Of a DNA stretch of 36,933 nucleotides, positions 1-10,256 are shown piece after piece; within the stretch, counting starts at the first letter, position 1, and every line of letters starts with the position of its first letter. The position numbers and the translations under genes are program-made. The DNA comes from Silicimonas sp. (lineage in GTDB: Bacteria > Pseudomonadota > Alphaproteobacteria > Rhodobacterales > Rhodobacteraceae). The DNA lies in the NCBI GenBank assembly GCA_022819605.1, contig JAJEGW010000038.1, forward strand, positions 1 through 36,933, written 5' to 3'. The notes under the pieces are model-generated. The model worked only from the letters and a program-made list of their open reading frames with translations, searched no databases and was not told the DNA's origin.

Positions 1-503
1 GCATTCGGCGCGGCATGGATTGCGTCGTGACACTCACGCGTCCTGACAGACGCGTCGTTGCCATCCACGTGACGGAGCTTACGCGATGTTCCCGGATTGT
101 TCAAGCCTGAATGTTGCGTTGGTTGCTCGATCGTGCGGCAGGATGTGCTGCAAGACGCCGCGCAGACGCGCGACCCGGCCCCGCGTTGCGGTCCGGTCAA
201 GCTGAAACGGCAGGACCGTGTCATCCCAGCCCGGGCTTGATCCAAAATTCACGGCTCGTCACCGACAGTCGAACCCCTGAGCACTATCACGCGTCACGAC
301 AAATTGGCGAGTCAAGAACTTCCGCAGACGTGCGCACTCGCGAGATCGTTCGGCCCAAATGTCAATCAGACTTCAATTTGAGCCCAGTCAGCGTTCAGGC
401 CCTCATCGTGCGAGCAAAGGCCGGCAACACCTGCTGCGTTGCTTGTTCCCCGTGCGAAAAGGCCGTAAATGCCCCCGAACACCTGACGGCCTCTGGAGAG
501 CCC
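1..503. other. Gene-free stretch upstream of argG
   Basis: I see no convincing gene here. The frame of argG stays open back to position 111, but the 131 extra codons are rich in Arg, Pro and Ser and resemble no argininosuccinate synthase N-terminus, so I treat them as chance. The first 30 bases can be read as the tail of a frame ending A-A-W-I-A-S-stop, too short to identify. A small palindromic element lies at 216-254. No tRNA fold and no clear -35/-10 pair was found by eye. Confidence 0.5.
216..254. repeat. Small palindromic element, possibly a dispersed repeat
   Basis: A perfect 10-base palindrome AGCCCGGGCT (228-237) is enclosed by a 5-base inverted pair CCGTG (216-220) and CACGG (250-254). 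The central part resembles short palindromic repeats scattered in alphaproteobacterial intergenic DNA. A related core, AGCCC-GGATCC-GGGCT followed by TGA when read on the minus strand, occurs at 36640-36657. Membership of a real repeat family is inferred from only two loose copies. Confidence 0.3.
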
Positions 504-1721
504 ATGTCCGCGCCCAAGAAAGTTGTTCTCGCTTATTCCGGCGGCCTTGACACCTCGATCATTCTCAAGTGGCTGCAGGCCGAATTCGGATGCGAAGTCG
601 CGACCTTCACTGCCGACCTCGGCCAGGGAGAGGAACTGGAACCTGCCCGCAAGAAGGCCGAACTGCTTGGCGTCACGGAAGTCCATGTCGAGGACCTTCG
701 GGAGGAATTCGCCCGCGACTTCGTTTTTCCCATGTTCCGCGCCAACGCGGTCTACGAAGGTCTCTATCTCCTCGGAACTTCCATCGCACGCCCGCTCATT
801 TCCAAGCGCCTCGTGGAAATCGCGGAAGAGACGGGAGCGGACGCCATTGCCCACGGCGCAACGGGCAAGGGCAATGACCAAGTGCGCTTCGAGTTGTCTG
901 CCTACGCCCTAAATCCGGACATCAGGGTCATTGCCCCTTGGCGCATCTGGGACCTGACTTCCCGATCAAAGCTCCTTGAGTTTGCCGAACAGCATCAGAT
1001 TCCCATTTCCGGAGACAAGCGCGGCGAGGCGCCGTTTTCCGTCGATGCAAACCTTCTCCACACCTCTTCCGAAGGAAAGATCCTAGAGAATCCGGCCGAG
1101 GAGGCGCCTGCCCATGTCCTGCAGCGCATCACGTTGCCCGAGGACGCGCCGGACAAGGCCGAAACCGTTGAGATCGCGTTCGAGCGGGGGGACGCCGTCG
1201 CAATAGACGGAGTGTCCATGACTCCGGCTCAGGTCCTGACCTGCCTTAACGACCTCGGCGGCCGGCACGGAGTCGGCATTCTCGATCTTGTGGAGAACCG
1301 TTTTGTCGGAATGAAGTCCCGCGGATTGTACGAAACGCCGGGCGGCACGATCCTGCTCGAAGCCCATCGCGGCATCGAGCAGATCACGCTTGATTCCGGA
1401 TCAGGCCACCTCAAGGACTCGATCATGCCGCGCTACGCGGAACTAATCTACAACGGATTCTGGTTTTCGCCGGAGCGCGAAATGCTGCAGGCGCTGATCG
1501 ACAAGAGCCAGGCACATGTGACGGGAACCGTGCGGCTTAGGCTCTACAAGGGGTCCGTGCGGACGGTTGCCCGCTGGTCTGATCATTCGCTCTATTCAGA
1601 GGCCCATGTCACGTTCGAGGAAGACGCGGGCGCCTATGATCAGAAGGACGCGCAGGGATTCATTCAACTGAACGCGCTCCGCCTGAAACTGCTCGCCTCG
1701 CGAAGCCGGCGCCTGAAGTGA
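504..1721 (+). CDS. argG: Argininosuccinate synthase
   Basis: This 405-residue cytoplasmic enzyme joins citrulline and aspartate with ATP to form argininosuccinate, the next-to-last step of arginine synthesis. The ATP-pyrophosphatase P-loop SGGLDTS is at residues 12-18. The strongly conserved [13 protein letters not shown] stretch is at 118-130. Length matches the family (about 400). I chose ATG 504 because the protein then begins directly before the nucleotide-binding strand and a GGAG Shine-Dalgarno lies at 494-497; the frame is open further upstream but that part has no family similarity. The gene stands alone on the plus strand and faces a sulfotransferase-like gene tail to tail. Identification is very secure; only the start has some doubt. 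Confidence 0.97.
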   Translation: MSAPKKVVLAYSGGLDTSIILKWLQAEFGCEVATFTADLGQGEELEPARKKAELLGVTEVHVEDLREEFARDFVFPMFRANAVYEGLYLLGTSIARPLISKRLVEIAEETGADAIAHGATGKGNDQVRFELSAYALNPDIRVIAPWRIWDLTSRSKLLEFAEQHQIPISGDKRGEAPFSVDANLLHTSSEGKILENPAEEAPAHVLQRITLPEDAPDKAETVEIAFERGDAVAIDGVSMTPAQVLTCLNDLGGRHGVGILDLVENRFVGMKSRGLYETPGGTILLEAHRGIEQITLDSGSGHLKDSIMPRYAELIYNGFWFSPEREMLQALIDKSQAHVTGTVRLRLYKGSVRTVARWSDHSLYSEAHVTFEEDAGAYDQKDAQGFIQLNALRLKLLASRSRRLK

Positions 1722-1728
1722 CGCCGGC
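1705..1728. other. Hairpin around the argG stop codon
   Basis: A perfect 7-base stem GCCGGCG / CGCCGGC encloses a 10-base loop that contains the argG TGA. There is no T-tract after it, so it is not a classical intrinsic terminator. It could protect the 3' end or assist termination between the two convergent genes. Confidence 0.35.
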
Positions 1729-1782
1729 GGAAGTTGTCCTTCGTCCGATGCGAGACGTCCTGCAGGCGTGGCCTGCGGCAGT

Positions 1783-2487
1783 TCAAACCCTCAACGCATT
1801 CGCCGCAAGCCGCTCGTAGAACGGCAGAGCGCGCTCCGCCAGTTCCCGCGCCTCGCCGTGGAGCTCCGGCAACGGCGCTTCCGGACCCGCAAACCCGGTG
1901 GACCGATGCACGGATCCGTACCAATGCGGCGCCCAAACCCCGTCAAACGGCTTGGGGCCCGCTGGCCATGACAGCATCGAGGGATCAAATTCGAGCCTGA
2001 TCGCTTCGCATAGCCGACTGAGCGCCGCTTCCGGATTCTGCAAGATGTCCGCGCTGTCCACGACAGGTCCGGGCAGCTTCTCGAACAGTGCCAGCTGTTC
2101 CTCGAATCCGATGTCGCGCATGACTGGATCCTCGCGCTTCCTTACATAGCTGGCCACCACCCTTGCCGGATGCCGAATCAGGTGGATGTTCACGCAGCTC
2201 TCAGCCCAGTCGAGCGGGAAGTCCGGCTCCATGTGAAACGGCATGTGCTTCATGTAAAAATGCGGGCAGCCTTCGGGAACTGGTCCAAGGCATCGTTCGG
2301 CCACGCGCTGCGGGTCGCATTCATTGGCCGCGAGCACGCGCTCCCGCAGCGGGTGCTCGATCCCCGTCGCCGCCAGATAAGCGGCATAGAACGGCTCGTC
2401 CCACGCCGCGAAGTCCGGCCGGTTGCCGAAAGCATACATCATTGCCGTCGATAGGTTTCGCGGCCCGCTCCAAGTTGCAATCCTCAT
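1783..2487 (-). CDS. Sulfotransferase-like P-loop protein
   Basis: The 234-residue product belongs to the sulfotransferase-like fold. The N-terminal strand-loop SGPRNLSTAM (residues 7-16) has the place and shape of the 5'-phosphosulfate-binding loop. RHPARVVASY (105-114) resembles the 3'-phosphate-binding motif of PAPS-dependent sulfotransferases. Related bacterial proteins are often labelled sulfotransferase family, or wrongly branched-chain aminotransferase-like because of a fused plant homologue. The acceptor is unknown and I cannot show that it uses PAPS. The ATG start is preceded by GGGAG. The gene is convergent with argG and divergent from msrA, alone in its direction, so context does not reveal a pathway. 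Confidence 0.75.
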   Translation of the reverse strand: MRIATWSGPRNLSTAMMYAFGNRPDFAAWDEPFYAAYLAATGIEHPLRERVLAANECDPQRVAERCLGPVPEGCPHFYMKHMPFHMEPDFPLDWAESCVNIHLIRHPARVVASYVRKREDPVMRDIGFEEQLALFEKLPGPVVDSADILQNPEAALSRLCEAIRLEFDPSMLSWPAGPKPFDGVWAPHWYGSVHRSTGFAGPEAPLPELHGEARELAERALPFYERLAANALRV

Positions 2488-2608
2488 GTCTCCCGACCTG
2501 ACTCCGCCCGCCCTCTGAAACAGCCTTCACGCCCGCGCGACCTCACGCTCCGTTGAATGGACTGTTGACCAAGTCCGCGCCATTCTCCCGCCAATCGCAA
2601 GGAGAAAA

Positions 2609-3265
2609 ATGATGAGCTCGCCCTTTACCCGGACATCTCTTTCGTTCGCATTGATCTTCTTCGGTCTGGTGTTTCAGGGCGCGCAGGCTGAAGCGGCGGA
2701 GAAGAAGGCCTATTTCGCGGGCGGCTGCTTCTGGTGCGTCGAGTCCGACTTCGAATCCCTTGCGGGCGTCGCCGAAGTCGTCTCTGGCTACACCGGCGGG
2801 ACCACGGCCAATCCGACCTACAAGGCAGTCACGAAAGGCGGCACCGGGCACTACGAAGCGGTCGAGATCAGCTATGATGACAGCGTGATCGACTATGACC
2901 GGCTGCTGCATGATTTCTTTCGGTCCGTCGATCCCACTGATGCCGGCGGACAGTTCTGCGACCGGGGCGACAGCTACCGCACGGCTATATTCGTCTCGAA
3001 CTCCGCGGAGCGCGCCGCCGCCGAAAAGGCGAAGGCGGAGGCGCAATCGGAGCTTGGACGCACGATCGTCACACCCATTCTTGACGCATCCGAATTCTAC
3101 GTGGCCGAGGACTATCACCAAGATTATTACAAGAGCAAAGAGCTCGTCCTGACCCGCCGTGGCCCCAAGTCAAAGGCCAATGCCTACAAGTTCTATCGCA
3201 AGGCCTGCCGACGTGACGACAGAATCCGGCAACTCTGGGGTGATGCCGCGCCGTTCGCCAGCTGA
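2609..3265 (+). CDS. msrA: Peptide methionine-S-sulfoxide reductase, exported
   Basis: MsrA reduces the S-form of methionine sulfoxide in proteins. The catalytic signature GCFWC is at residues 39-43, with Cys40 as the attacking cysteine. The C-terminal [12 protein letters not shown] segment supplies Cys200, in the place of the resolving cysteine of the longer MsrA type. Residues 1 to about 27 form a typical Sec signal: a short basic start, a hydrophobic stretch of about 15 residues and an AQA cleavage motif. The enzyme therefore probably works in the periplasm, unlike the cytoplasmic form. AAGGAGA just upstream supports starting at 2609 (a second ATG follows directly). An additional Cys within [11 protein letters not shown] is unusual and might take part in the disulfide relay (inference). 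Confidence 0.94.
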   Translation: MMSSPFTRTSLSFALIFFGLVFQGAQAEAAEKKAYFAGGCFWCVESDFESLAGVAEVVSGYTGGTTANPTYKAVTKGGTGHYEAVEISYDDSVIDYDRLLHDFFRSVDPTDAGGQFCDRGDSYRTAIFVSNSAERAAAEKAKAEAQSELGRTIVTPILDASEFYVAEDYHQDYYKSKELVLTRRGPKSKANAYKFYRKACRRDDRIRQLWGDAAPFAS

Positions 3266-3329
3266 TTTTTGATCTTTCGCCCTGCTGGCCGGATCGCTAG
3301 ATTCGACCAAATTGCAGGGGATGTGATCA

Positions 3330-5969
3330 GTGCCCGTCGCGACCGCCGACGTCACGCCGATGATGGCGCAATACCTGAAGATCAAGGACGAAAATCCTGA
3401 TGCACTCCTGTTCTACCGCATGGGCGATTTCTACGAGCTGTTCTTTGACGACGCCGTTGTGGCTTCAGAAGCCCTTGACATTGCGCTCACGAAACGCGGC
3501 AAGAAGCTTGGCGAAGACATCCCGATGTGCGGGGTGCCAGTGCACTCGGCAGAAGGCTACCTTCTGACGCTCATTCGCAAGGGCTTCCGCGTCGCCGTAT
3601 GCGAGCAGCTTGAAGATCCTTCCGAGGCCAGGAAGCGCGGTCCCAAAGCCGTCCTCAAGCGAGGTGTCGTACGGCTTGTCACGCCCGGCACACTCACCGA
3701 GGAAGCCCTTCTTGATGCCCGCCGACACAATTACCTCGCGGCACTGGCGGAAGTCCGCGGCGAGGCCGCCGTCGCCTGCGTCGATGTCTCGACAGGGGAA
3801 TTGCGCGTCCTTCCGACTTCTCCCGTCCGTTTCGGGCCGGAGCTTGCGCGTCTCTCGCCAAGCGAGGTCATCATTTCCGAGAGCAAGTATTCGGAGTATT
3901 CCGACCTGGTCGCCGAATCCGGCGCCTGCCTGACCCCCTTGTCACCGGCTAGCTTCGACAGCCAGGCGGCGCAGAAACGCCTCGCGAAATTCTGGCAGGT
4001 CCAGAGCCTTGATGCCTTCGGGTCGTTTTCCCGGGCGGAAATTTCGGCGATCGGCGCGCTCGTCGATTACCTTGAGCTCACTCAGAAGGGAAAACTGCCT
4101 CTTCTGCGCGCTCCAGTGCGCGACGTCGAATCCGGAACTGTCCAGATTGACGCCGCGACTCGCCGGAGTCTCGAGCTGTCGCGTTCACTTTCCGGAGATC
4201 GGAAGGGCTCGCTCCTTCACGCGGTCGATCGCACCGTAACCGCCGCTGGCGGCCGTCTGATCGAACACCGCATTTCATCTCCTTCTCGCGATCTCGATGC
4301 CGTTCGAGCCAATATCGGGGTCGTAGAGTGGTTCGCCTCGGGCAACGCGCAACCCGACGGGATTCGGGACATTCTCAAACGCTGCCCTGACATCCAGCGG
4401 GCAGTGTCGAGACTGGCTCTGGACAGAGGCGGGCCACGCGACCTGGCGGCAATCAGAAACGCTCTCGGCCTGCTGCCGGAAATCACCGCCGCCCTCGCGA
4501 ACGATCGGCCCGAGCCAATCGACGCCTGGCTGTCTGATCTCGGCGGATTTGGCAAACTGGTCCAATCTCTCTCCGATGCGCTTGTCGCGGAACCGCCCCT
4601 TCTCGTCCGGGATGGTGGATTCATCGCTGACGGCCTTGACGCCGACCTGGACGAAGCGCGCAAGCTGCGTGACGAGGGCCGCAGCGTCATCGCAGGACTG
4701 CAGGCCGACTACTCAGATGCCACGGAAATCGCCTCGCTCAAGATCAGGCACAACAACGTCCTTGGATACTTCATCGAAACGCGTGCGAGACATGCGGAAA
4801 GGATGATGTCGCCCCCCAATTCCGAGCGGTTCATACATCGACAGACCACGGCAAGCGCCGTCCGCTTCACGACCGTGGAGCTTTCGGAACTCGAATCCAA
4901 GATCCTGAACGCTGGGGCGAAAGCCATCGAGATCGAGACCGCGCTGCATGCGGAACTGGTGCGCCTTGTCCTTTCAAGTGGAGACCGTCTCGCGCTTGCC
5001 GCCGGCGCCCTGGCCGAACTCGATGTCGCCTGTGCCTTTGCCAGCCTTGCCATGGACCAGAACTGGTGCGCGCCGCGGATTGACGACAGCGGGGCTTTTT
5101 CAATTTCCGGAGGCCGGCATCCCGTGGTGGAGCAGGCCCTCAAGGCCGAAGGCGTGCCGTTCATTGCCAATGATTGCGATCTTTCCAACGACGGCGACGG
5201 GAGGGTTTGGATGCTGACCGGGCCTAACATGGCCGGCAAGTCCACTTTCCTCCGCCAGAACGCGATCATCGCCATCCTCGCCCAGGCGGGCAGCTTCGTT
5301 CCGGCCAAAGGCGCGCATATTGGCCTTGTAAGCCAGATCTTCAGCCGCGTCGGGGCCTCCGATGAGCTTGCCCGGGGGCGATCGACCTTCATGGTCGAAA
5401 TGGTCGAAACGGCCGCGATCCTGAACCAGGCCGACGACCGGGCGCTTGTCATCCTTGACGAGATCGGTCGCGGCACCGCCACCTATGACGGCCTGTCCAT
5501 CGCGTGGGCAACGCTCGAACACCTGCACGAGACGAACCGCTGCCGCGCGCTCTTCGCGACCCACTATCACGAATTGACGGAACTCGCGAACCGGCTGGAA
5601 GGTGCCCGAAACGCAACCGTGGCGGTCAAGGAGTGGGAAGGCGAGGTCATCTTCCTCCATGAAGTCCGCAAGGGCGCGGCGGACCGCAGTTACGGCGTGC
5701 AGGTTGCCCGCCTTGCCGGACTTCCCCCGCCCGTCGTGGACCGCGCCCGCACCGTTCTCGAAGCGCTTGAACGGGGTGAACGCGAAGGCAGCGTTCGCCC
5801 GAAAGCCCTAATTGACGAATTGCCGCTCTTCTCCGCCAACCCTCCCTCTTCAGCCCAGGCACGGACAGCATCAGAGCTCGAAGATGCGCTGGCAGCGATC
5901 CACCCTGACGAAATGACCCCGCGCGACGCGCTGGATGCCCTCTACCGCCTCAAGACCCTGGCGAAGTAG
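3330..5969 (+). CDS. mutS: DNA mismatch repair protein MutS
   Basis: MutS recognises base mismatches and small loops and starts mismatch repair together with MutL. The 879-residue length is normal. The mismatch-probing Phe-X-Glu sits in GDFYELF (F34, E36). The ABC-type ATPase is at the C-terminal side, with Walker [11 protein letters not shown] near residues 630-639 and Walker B plus signature [13 protein letters not shown] near 709-721. The start is GTG, preceded by GGGG at good spacing; it gives a short lead-in before the conserved TPMMAQYL, and the next ATG (3360) would trim ten residues. The final residues [14 protein letters not shown] match the usual C-terminal end of the family. It is monocistronic and convergent with grpE. 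Confidence 0.97.
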   Translation: MPVATADVTPMMAQYLKIKDENPDALLFYRMGDFYELFFDDAVVASEALDIALTKRGKKLGEDIPMCGVPVHSAEGYLLTLIRKGFRVAVCEQLEDPSEARKRGPKAVLKRGVVRLVTPGTLTEEALLDARRHNYLAALAEVRGEAAVACVDVSTGELRVLPTSPVRFGPELARLSPSEVIISESKYSEYSDLVAESGACLTPLSPASFDSQAAQKRLAKFWQVQSLDAFGSFSRAEISAIGALVDYLELTQKGKLPLLRAPVRDVESGTVQIDAATRRSLELSRSLSGDRKGSLLHAVDRTVTAAGGRLIEHRISSPSRDLDAVRANIGVVEWFASGNAQPDGIRDILKRCPDIQRAVSRLALDRGGPRDLAAIRNALGLLPEITAALANDRPEPIDAWLSDLGGFGKLVQSLSDALVAEPPLLVRDGGFIADGLDADLDEARKLRDEGRSVIAGLQADYSDATEIASLKIRHNNVLGYFIETRARHAERMMSPPNSERFIHRQTTASAVRFTTVELSELESKILNAGAKAIEIETALHAELVRLVLSSGDRLALAAGALAELDVACAFASLAMDQNWCAPRIDDSGAFSISGGRHPVVEQALKAEGVPFIANDCDLSNDGDGRVWMLTGPNMAGKSTFLRQNAIIAILAQAGSFVPAKGAHIGLVSQIFSRVGASDELARGRSTFMVEMVETAAILNQADDRALVILDEIGRGTATYDGLSIAWATLEHLHETNRCRALFATHYHELTELANRLEGARNATVAVKEWEGEVIFLHEVRKGAADRSYGVQVARLAGLPPPVVDRARTVLEALERGEREGSVRPKALIDELPLFSANPPSSAQARTASELEDALAAIHPDEMTPRDALDALYRLKTLAK

Positions 5970-6029
5970 CCGCCCGGCTGCATCGGAGCGGGACCCCGGC
6001 GGATCGGTCTGTCGGCAGAAAGCAGCTAT

Positions 6030-6635
6030 TCATGACGCTGGCGTCGAACTCACGCCGACCTTCGCGGGTCGCAGCAGGCGGTCGTGCAAGATGAATCCGT
6101 CGGCCTCCACCTGGATGATCTCGCCAGCCACGGTGCCAGGCATTGGCGCCTCGAACATCGCTTCGTGAAGCTGGGGATCGAAGCGGTCCCCGGCCTCGGG
6201 CGATATCACCCGCACACCGTGCTTGCCGAACACGTTGAGGAGTTCGCGCATCGTCAGTTCCACGCCTTCGATCAACGCCTTGTTTGCGTCCCGGGCATCT
6301 TCAGGCACGGCCGCCACCGCACGTTTCATGTTGTCGAAGACCGGCAGCATGTCCCGCGCCATCCTGGTTCCTCCATATCGCTCCGCCTCGCGCCGGTCCC
6401 GATCCGATCTCTTTCGCGCGTTTTCGGCCTCCGCCAGCGCACGCATGAACTTGTCCTTCAGCGCATCCCGCTCCGCCTCCAGCGCCGCAATCTTCTCGTC
6501 GTCATGCGGATCTTCCAGCGCCTCGGGCGAAGTGATGTCGATCAGTTCCTCTTCGGAACCGGAATGCCCTTCCTCGGCCTGGATCTGGAGACCCTCTTCC
6601 TCAACCTTGGAATTCTTCGTCTTTGCGTCGTTCAT
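6030..6635 (-). CDS. grpE: Nucleotide exchange factor GrpE
   Basis: GrpE releases ADP from DnaK in the Hsp70 chaperone cycle. The 201-residue protein has an acidic, poorly ordered N-terminus (to about 40), a long charged helix typical of the GrpE coiled coil (about 45-95, with AEAENARKRSDRDR), and the C-terminal beta-wing with DRFDPQLHEAMFEAPMPG and the signature around VEADGFILHDRLLRPAKVGV. Its ATG shares one base with the hrcA stop (TAATG), so translation is coupled to hrcA and both are surely on one transcript. The end faces mutS across 60 bases without an obvious terminator. Confidence 0.96.
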   Translation of the reverse strand: MNDAKTKNSKVEEEGLQIQAEEGHSGSEEELIDITSPEALEDPHDDEKIAALEAERDALKDKFMRALAEAENARKRSDRDRREAERYGGTRMARDMLPVFDNMKRAVAAVPEDARDANKALIEGVELTMRELLNVFGKHGVRVISPEAGDRFDPQLHEAMFEAPMPGTVAGEIIQVEADGFILHDRLLRPAKVGVSSTPAS

Positions 6636-7702
6636 TACTGCCCTCGATCAGCAAACAGCCGGCCCACCAGCTGAGCGGTGTAATCTACAATTGGAACGAT
6701 CCGGCCATAATTGAGACGGGTAGGCCCGATCACCCCGATTGCCCCGATGATTCTTCGATCGGAGTTCATATAGGGCGAGACAACCAAAGAGGAACCGGAA
6801 AGCGAAAAAAGCTTGTTCTCCGAACCGATGAAAATGCGCACACCCTCCCCCGCATCCGTCAGTTCGAGAAACTCTGCAATGTCGCGCTTGCGCTCCAGGT
6901 CGTCAAAAAGGCTTCGGATTCGTTCAAGGTCTTCTTCCCCTGCGTCCCCCGCCAGCAAGTTCGAGCGGCCTCGTACGATCAGGCGCTCGTAGTCGGTCCC
7001 CTCATGTTCCCAAATCACCATCCCGCTTTCGACCAGTTCCCGCGCAAGTTCGTTGAGCTGTTGTCGATTCTGCTGGATCTCCCTTTGGACGACTTCCCCC
7101 AATTCCGAAAGCGTGTGCCCGGCCAAGGCCGCGTTCAGGAAGTTCGCGGCCTCTCGAAAGCTGCTGGCGGTCTGTCCCGGCGGCGGTGAGAACAATCGGT
7201 TCTCGACATGTCCGTCCTCGAAAACCAGGACCACCATGGCACGATCGGCTGCGAGGCTGATAAAGTCGATGTGCTGCACCGCTGCGTCGTGCTTCGGCGC
7301 CAATACAAGCGATGCGCCCTGAGTCACGCCCGACAGGGCCGAACCGACTCGGTCAAGCAGGTTCGCGACACTTTCGTCGGTCGCCTGCAATTCGGACTCT
7401 ATGGCCTCCCGATCCCGGCTTGACGGGTCTCCCACTTCCATCATCCCGTCGACGAAAAGTCGCAGCCCTGACTCGGTCGGAAACCGTCCTGCCGAAGAAT
7501 GCGGCGAATCCAGAAGTCCGAGAAATTCCAGATCCTGCATGACGTTTCTGACCGTCGCCGCGCTGACCTTCTCGTTCAGCTCTCGCGTAAGCTTGCGCGA
7601 GCCCATCGGTTCGCCGGTCTCCAGGTACCCTTCCACAACCCGGCGAAACACTTCGCGCGAGCGTTCGTTCATCTCTTCCAGAAGTTGTCCTGCGTCAGTC
7701 AT
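6635..7702 (-). CDS. hrcA: Heat-inducible transcription repressor HrcA
   Basis: HrcA represses class I heat-shock genes by binding the CIRCE operator and needs GroEL to stay active. The 355-residue length is right. The N-terminal winged helix contains the diagnostic [19 protein letters not shown] (about residues 36-54), followed by the dimerisation and inserted GAF-like domains and a conserved end at [14 protein letters not shown] find no CIRCE inverted repeat (TTAGCACTC-N9-GAGTGCTAA) in the 118 bases upstream, so this operon seems not to be self-repressed through CIRCE; the targets are probably elsewhere (groESL). It is divergent from rph and forms an operon with grpE. Confidence 0.95.
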   Translation of the reverse strand: MTDAGQLLEEMNERSREVFRRVVEGYLETGEPMGSRKLTRELNEKVSAATVRNVMQDLEFLGLLDSPHSSAGRFPTESGLRLFVDGMMEVGDPSSRDREAIESELQATDESVANLLDRVGSALSGVTQGASLVLAPKHDAAVQHIDFISLAADRAMVVLVFEDGHVENRLFSPPPGQTASSFREAANFLNAALAGHTLSELGEVVQREIQQNRQQLNELARELVESGMVIWEHEGTDYERLIVRGRSNLLAGDAGEEDLERIRSLFDDLERKRDIAEFLELTDAGEGVRIFIGSENKLFSLSGSSLVVSPYMNSDRRIIGAIGVIGPTRLNYGRIVPIVDYTAQLVGRLFADRGQ

Positions 7703-7729
7703 CGGCCGTTCGGGATGTCAAGGCGCTGC

Positions 7730-7758
7730 AATTAAATGGAAGCGGCGCACAAGGTCAA
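7730..7758 (-). promoter_or_regulatory. Candidate vegetative promoter for hrcA-grpE
   Basis: On the minus strand TTGACC is followed after exactly 17 bases by TTAATT, about 28 bases before the hrcA ATG. The -35 is good (5 of 6), the -10 is weak. The AT content rises locally. Start-site data are needed for certainty. Confidence 0.35.
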
Positions 7759-7820
7759 TCGGGGTTGATGCAGTCCGGCGCCGCAACTATCAAGCGTCCC
7801 GTCCAAACCGGAGATTTGCC

Positions 7821-8531
7821 ATGCGGCCCTCGGGACGAAAGAACGACGAAATGCGCGGCGTGTCAATCGAGGCGGGCGTCACGCGTCACGCCGAAGGATC
7901 ATGCCTGATAAAGTGCGGCGACACACAGGTTCTGTGCACTGCTTCGATTGATGGCCGAATACCGTTCTGGATGAAGAGCTCCGGGCTTGGCTGGGTGACA
8001 GCAGAGTACGGCATGCTTCCTCGCGCAACGCATTCGCGCGGCCGTCGCGAGGCCAAGGCAGGTCAGTCCGGACGCACGCAGGAAATCCAGCGCCTCATAG
8101 GTCGGTCGCTTCGCGCCTGCGTGGACCGTTCAGCGCTCGGCGAACGCCAGATCATTATTGACTGCGACGTCATCCAAGCCGATGGAGGCACGCGTTGCGC
8201 ATCCATTACCGGCGGCTGGGTTGCGCTTCGTCTCGCGGCCAATGAACTCTTGAAGTCCGGTCAGATTGCAACCGATCCCGTCAAGGATCACGTTGCTGCC
8301 GTGTCCTGCGGAATTTACGGCGGCCAGCCGATCCTCGACCTCGATTATCCCGAGGACAGCGAGGCAAGCGTTGACGGCAACTTTGTCATGACGGGCGCTG
8401 GCCGCCTTGTCGAGGTCCAGACATCGGCGGAAGGCGAGGCATTCTCGCGCGACGAAATGTCGGCGTTGCTCGACCTTGCCGGCCTTGGCGCCCAAGCTCT
8501 TGTTGCCAAACAAAGGGATGCCACCGCCTGA
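7821..8531 (+). CDS. rph: Ribonuclease PH
   Basis: RNase PH is a phosphate-dependent exoribonuclease that trims tRNA 3' ends. The 236 residues begin with [12 protein letters not shown], the expected family start, and GGAG lies 7 bases upstream; the frame is open far upstream but that part is not coding. Conserved segments are [17 protein letters not shown], the phosphate-binding region [16 protein letters not shown] and [11 protein letters not shown], and the C-terminal [10 protein letters not shown]. It is the first gene of rph-rdgB-hemW; its TGA overlaps the rdgB ATG by one base. It is divergent from hrcA with about 118 bases between them, which must hold its promoter; I could not pick a clear one. 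Confidence 0.96.
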   Translation: MRPSGRKNDEMRGVSIEAGVTRHAEGSCLIKCGDTQVLCTASIDGRIPFWMKSSGLGWVTAEYGMLPRATHSRGRREAKAGQSGRTQEIQRLIGRSLRACVDRSALGERQIIIDCDVIQADGGTRCASITGGWVALRLAANELLKSGQIATDPVKDHVAAVSCGIYGGQPILDLDYPEDSEASVDGNFVMTGAGRLVEVQTSAEGEAFSRDEMSALLDLAGLGAQALVAKQRDATA

Positions 8532-9142
8532 TGCGCCGCTTTGCCGGTGACCGCCTTCTGGTCGCGACACACAATTCCGGAAAGCTCGAGGAGATCGCCG
8601 ACCTGCTTGATGACCACGCAATCCGCGTCATCGGAGCAGCCGCCCTCGGCCTCGTCGAGCCGGACGAGACCGGCGCGGACTTTGTCGCGAATGCCCGGAT
8701 CAAGGCGCATGCCGCCTCCCGCGCCACCGGACTGCCTGCGCTTGCCGACGATTCAGGGATCGAGATCGATGCCCTTGACGGAGCGCCGGGAGTTCGCACG
8801 GCGGACTGGGCAGACACGCCAGGTGGCCGCGACTTCGTGCATGCGATGGCACGCACCTACGGCGCGCTTCTCGAGTCCGGCGTCGCGCAGCCCTGGACCG
8901 CCCGGTTTTGCTGCGCTTTCGTGCTCGCCTGGCCGGATGGGCATGACGAAACGTTCGAAGGGCGCCTCAACGGCCAGATCACGTGGCCCATGCGTGGCGG
9001 CGAGGGCCATGGGTACGACCCGATTTTCCAGCCTGAGGGCTTTGGCATCACCTTCGGACAGATGAACCGCCGGGAAAAGAACCGCATCAGTCACCGCGCC
9101 GATGCGTTCCGGAAGCTGGCGACGGCATTTCAAGATGGATAG
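8531..9142 (+). CDS. rdgB: dITP/XTP pyrophosphatase (RdgB/HAM1)
   Basis: The enzyme hydrolyses non-canonical purine triphosphates (ITP, dITP, XTP) and keeps them out of DNA and RNA. The substrate loop ATHNSGKLEEI lies near residues 12-22. LADDSGIEIDALDGAPGV contains the catalytic Asp. The GHGYDPIF and SHRADAF motifs are present near the C-terminus, all in the family order. Length (203) is normal. The start overlaps the rph stop (TGATG) and the end overlaps the hemW start by 8 bases, so the three genes are translated in a coupled way. Confidence 0.96.
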   Translation: MRRFAGDRLLVATHNSGKLEEIADLLDDHAIRVIGAAALGLVEPDETGADFVANARIKAHAASRATGLPALADDSGIEIDALDGAPGVRTADWADTPGGRDFVHAMARTYGALLESGVAQPWTARFCCAFVLAWPDGHDETFEGRLNGQITWPMRGGEGHGYDPIFQPEGFGITFGQMNRREKNRISHRADAFRKLATAFQDG

Positions 9143-10256
9143 GGGCCTTGGCCTTTATGTTCATTGGCCGTTCTGCCAGGCAAAGTGCCCCTACTGCGAT
9201 TTCAACAGCCATGTGGCCGCGTCCGTCGACCAATCTCGCTGGCAGGAAGCTTTTTTGAATGAAATCGCGAGAGTGCGTGAAGATGTCGGTCCTCGCAAGC
9301 TGAGTTCAATGTTCTTTGGCGGCGGTACGCCTAGCCTCATGGCGGCAGAAACCGTTGCCCGCACCATCGAAGCGGCCAAGGACGCCTGGACCCCGGCTGA
9401 CGACATCGAGATCACGCTTGAGGCCAACCCGACCTCGGTCGAGGCCGACCGCTTTCGCTCCTACGCAAAGGCTGGAGTCAATCGCCTCTCGCTGGGCATC
9501 CAGTCGCTCCGGGATTCGGACCTGATAACTCTTGGCCGTCTTCACACCGCCGCCGAGGCCGTAGCGGCCTACGACATCGCGCGCTCCACGTTTCCGCGCG
9601 TTTCCTTTGACTTGATCTATGCCCGACAGAACCAGACTGCAGCGGAATGGGAGACGGAGCTCTCGGAAGCTCTCGAACTCGCCGCCGATCATGTTTCGCT
9701 CTACCAGCTAACGATAGAGCCAGGCACGGCGTTCGGCGATCGTCACGCTGCGGGCCGCCTGCGGGGACTTCCGGACGAGAATCGCTCCCTGGACATGTTC
9801 AACATCACGCAGGACATGACTGAAGCGGCCGGTCTCCCGGCTTACGAAGTCTCGAACCACGCTCGGCTCGGGCAAGAAAGCCGACACAATCTCGTGTATT
9901 GGCGCTCGGGCAACTGGGCCGGCATCGGGCCGGGCGCGCATGGCCGCCTGACAGTCAACGGTCTTCGCATTGCAACCGAATGCCATTCCATGCCGGCCAG
10001 TTGGCTCGATGCCGTGGAATCAACCGGCAACGGCTACAGCCGACAACACGTTGTTTCCGAGGATGACGCGCGCATCGAAGCCGTCATGGCGGGCCTGCGC
10101 CTTGCGGAAGGCGTGCCAGCAAATTTGCTTGCAGAATACAATAATATCAATAGGTTAATGGAGTTCGGACTGTTGGAACACGCTTCCGGATTCGTCCGAA
10201 CGACCCGTTTGGGCCGTCCGTTGCTTGACGCGATCCTGCGGGAGATTCTCGCCTAG
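9135..10256 (+). CDS. hemW: HemW, heme chaperone / radical SAM protein
   Basis: HemW is the HemN-like radical SAM protein that binds heme and delivers it to membrane respiratory enzymes; it is often misnamed coproporphyrinogen oxidase. The cluster motif is C14-X3-C18-X2-C21 followed by D-F, that is CXXXCXXCXF as in HemW and not the extra-Cys form of true HemN. FFGGGTPS and HNLVYW are present. The ATG at 9135 lies inside the rdgB end and gives the usual HemW N-terminus GLYVHWPFC. The C-terminal wing is short, with an AT-rich patch (AEYNNINR) replacing a longer loop found in relatives. Its TAG and the parB TAG overlap in one CTAG, so the two genes converge directly. Confidence 0.93.
   Translation: MDRGLGLYVHWPFCQAKCPYCDFNSHVAASVDQSRWQEAFLNEIARVREDVGPRKLSSMFFGGGTPSLMAAETVARTIEAAKDAWTPADDIEITLEANPTSVEADRFRSYAKAGVNRLSLGIQSLRDSDLITLGRLHTAAEAVAAYDIARSTFPRVSFDLIYARQNQTAAEWETELSEALELAADHVSLYQLTIEPGTAFGDRHAAGRLRGLPDENRSLDMFNITQDMTEAAGLPAYEVSNHARLGQESRHNLVYWRSGNWAGIGPGAHGRLTVNGLRIATECHSMPASWLDAVESTGNGYSRQHVVSEDDARIEAVMAGLRLAEGVPANLLAEYNNINRLMEFGLLEHASGFVRTTRLGRPLLDAILREILA

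Noticed and set aside
1..30. C-terminal tail of a plus-strand gene ending A-A-W-I-A-S-stop
   Set aside because: Only nine codons are visible; it cannot be told from chance.
258..285. tRNA-like T-loop (GGTTCGA on the minus strand)
   Set aside because: The flanking bases do not pair as a T-stem and no anticodon or acceptor arm fits.
111..503. 131-codon N-terminal extension of argG
   Set aside because: Open by chance in GC-rich DNA; no similarity to ArgG, and ATG 504 with GGAG gives the usual protein.
7703..7820. CIRCE operator upstream of hrcA
   Set aside because: Searched for the TTAGCACTC / GAGTGCTAA inverted repeat and found no match.
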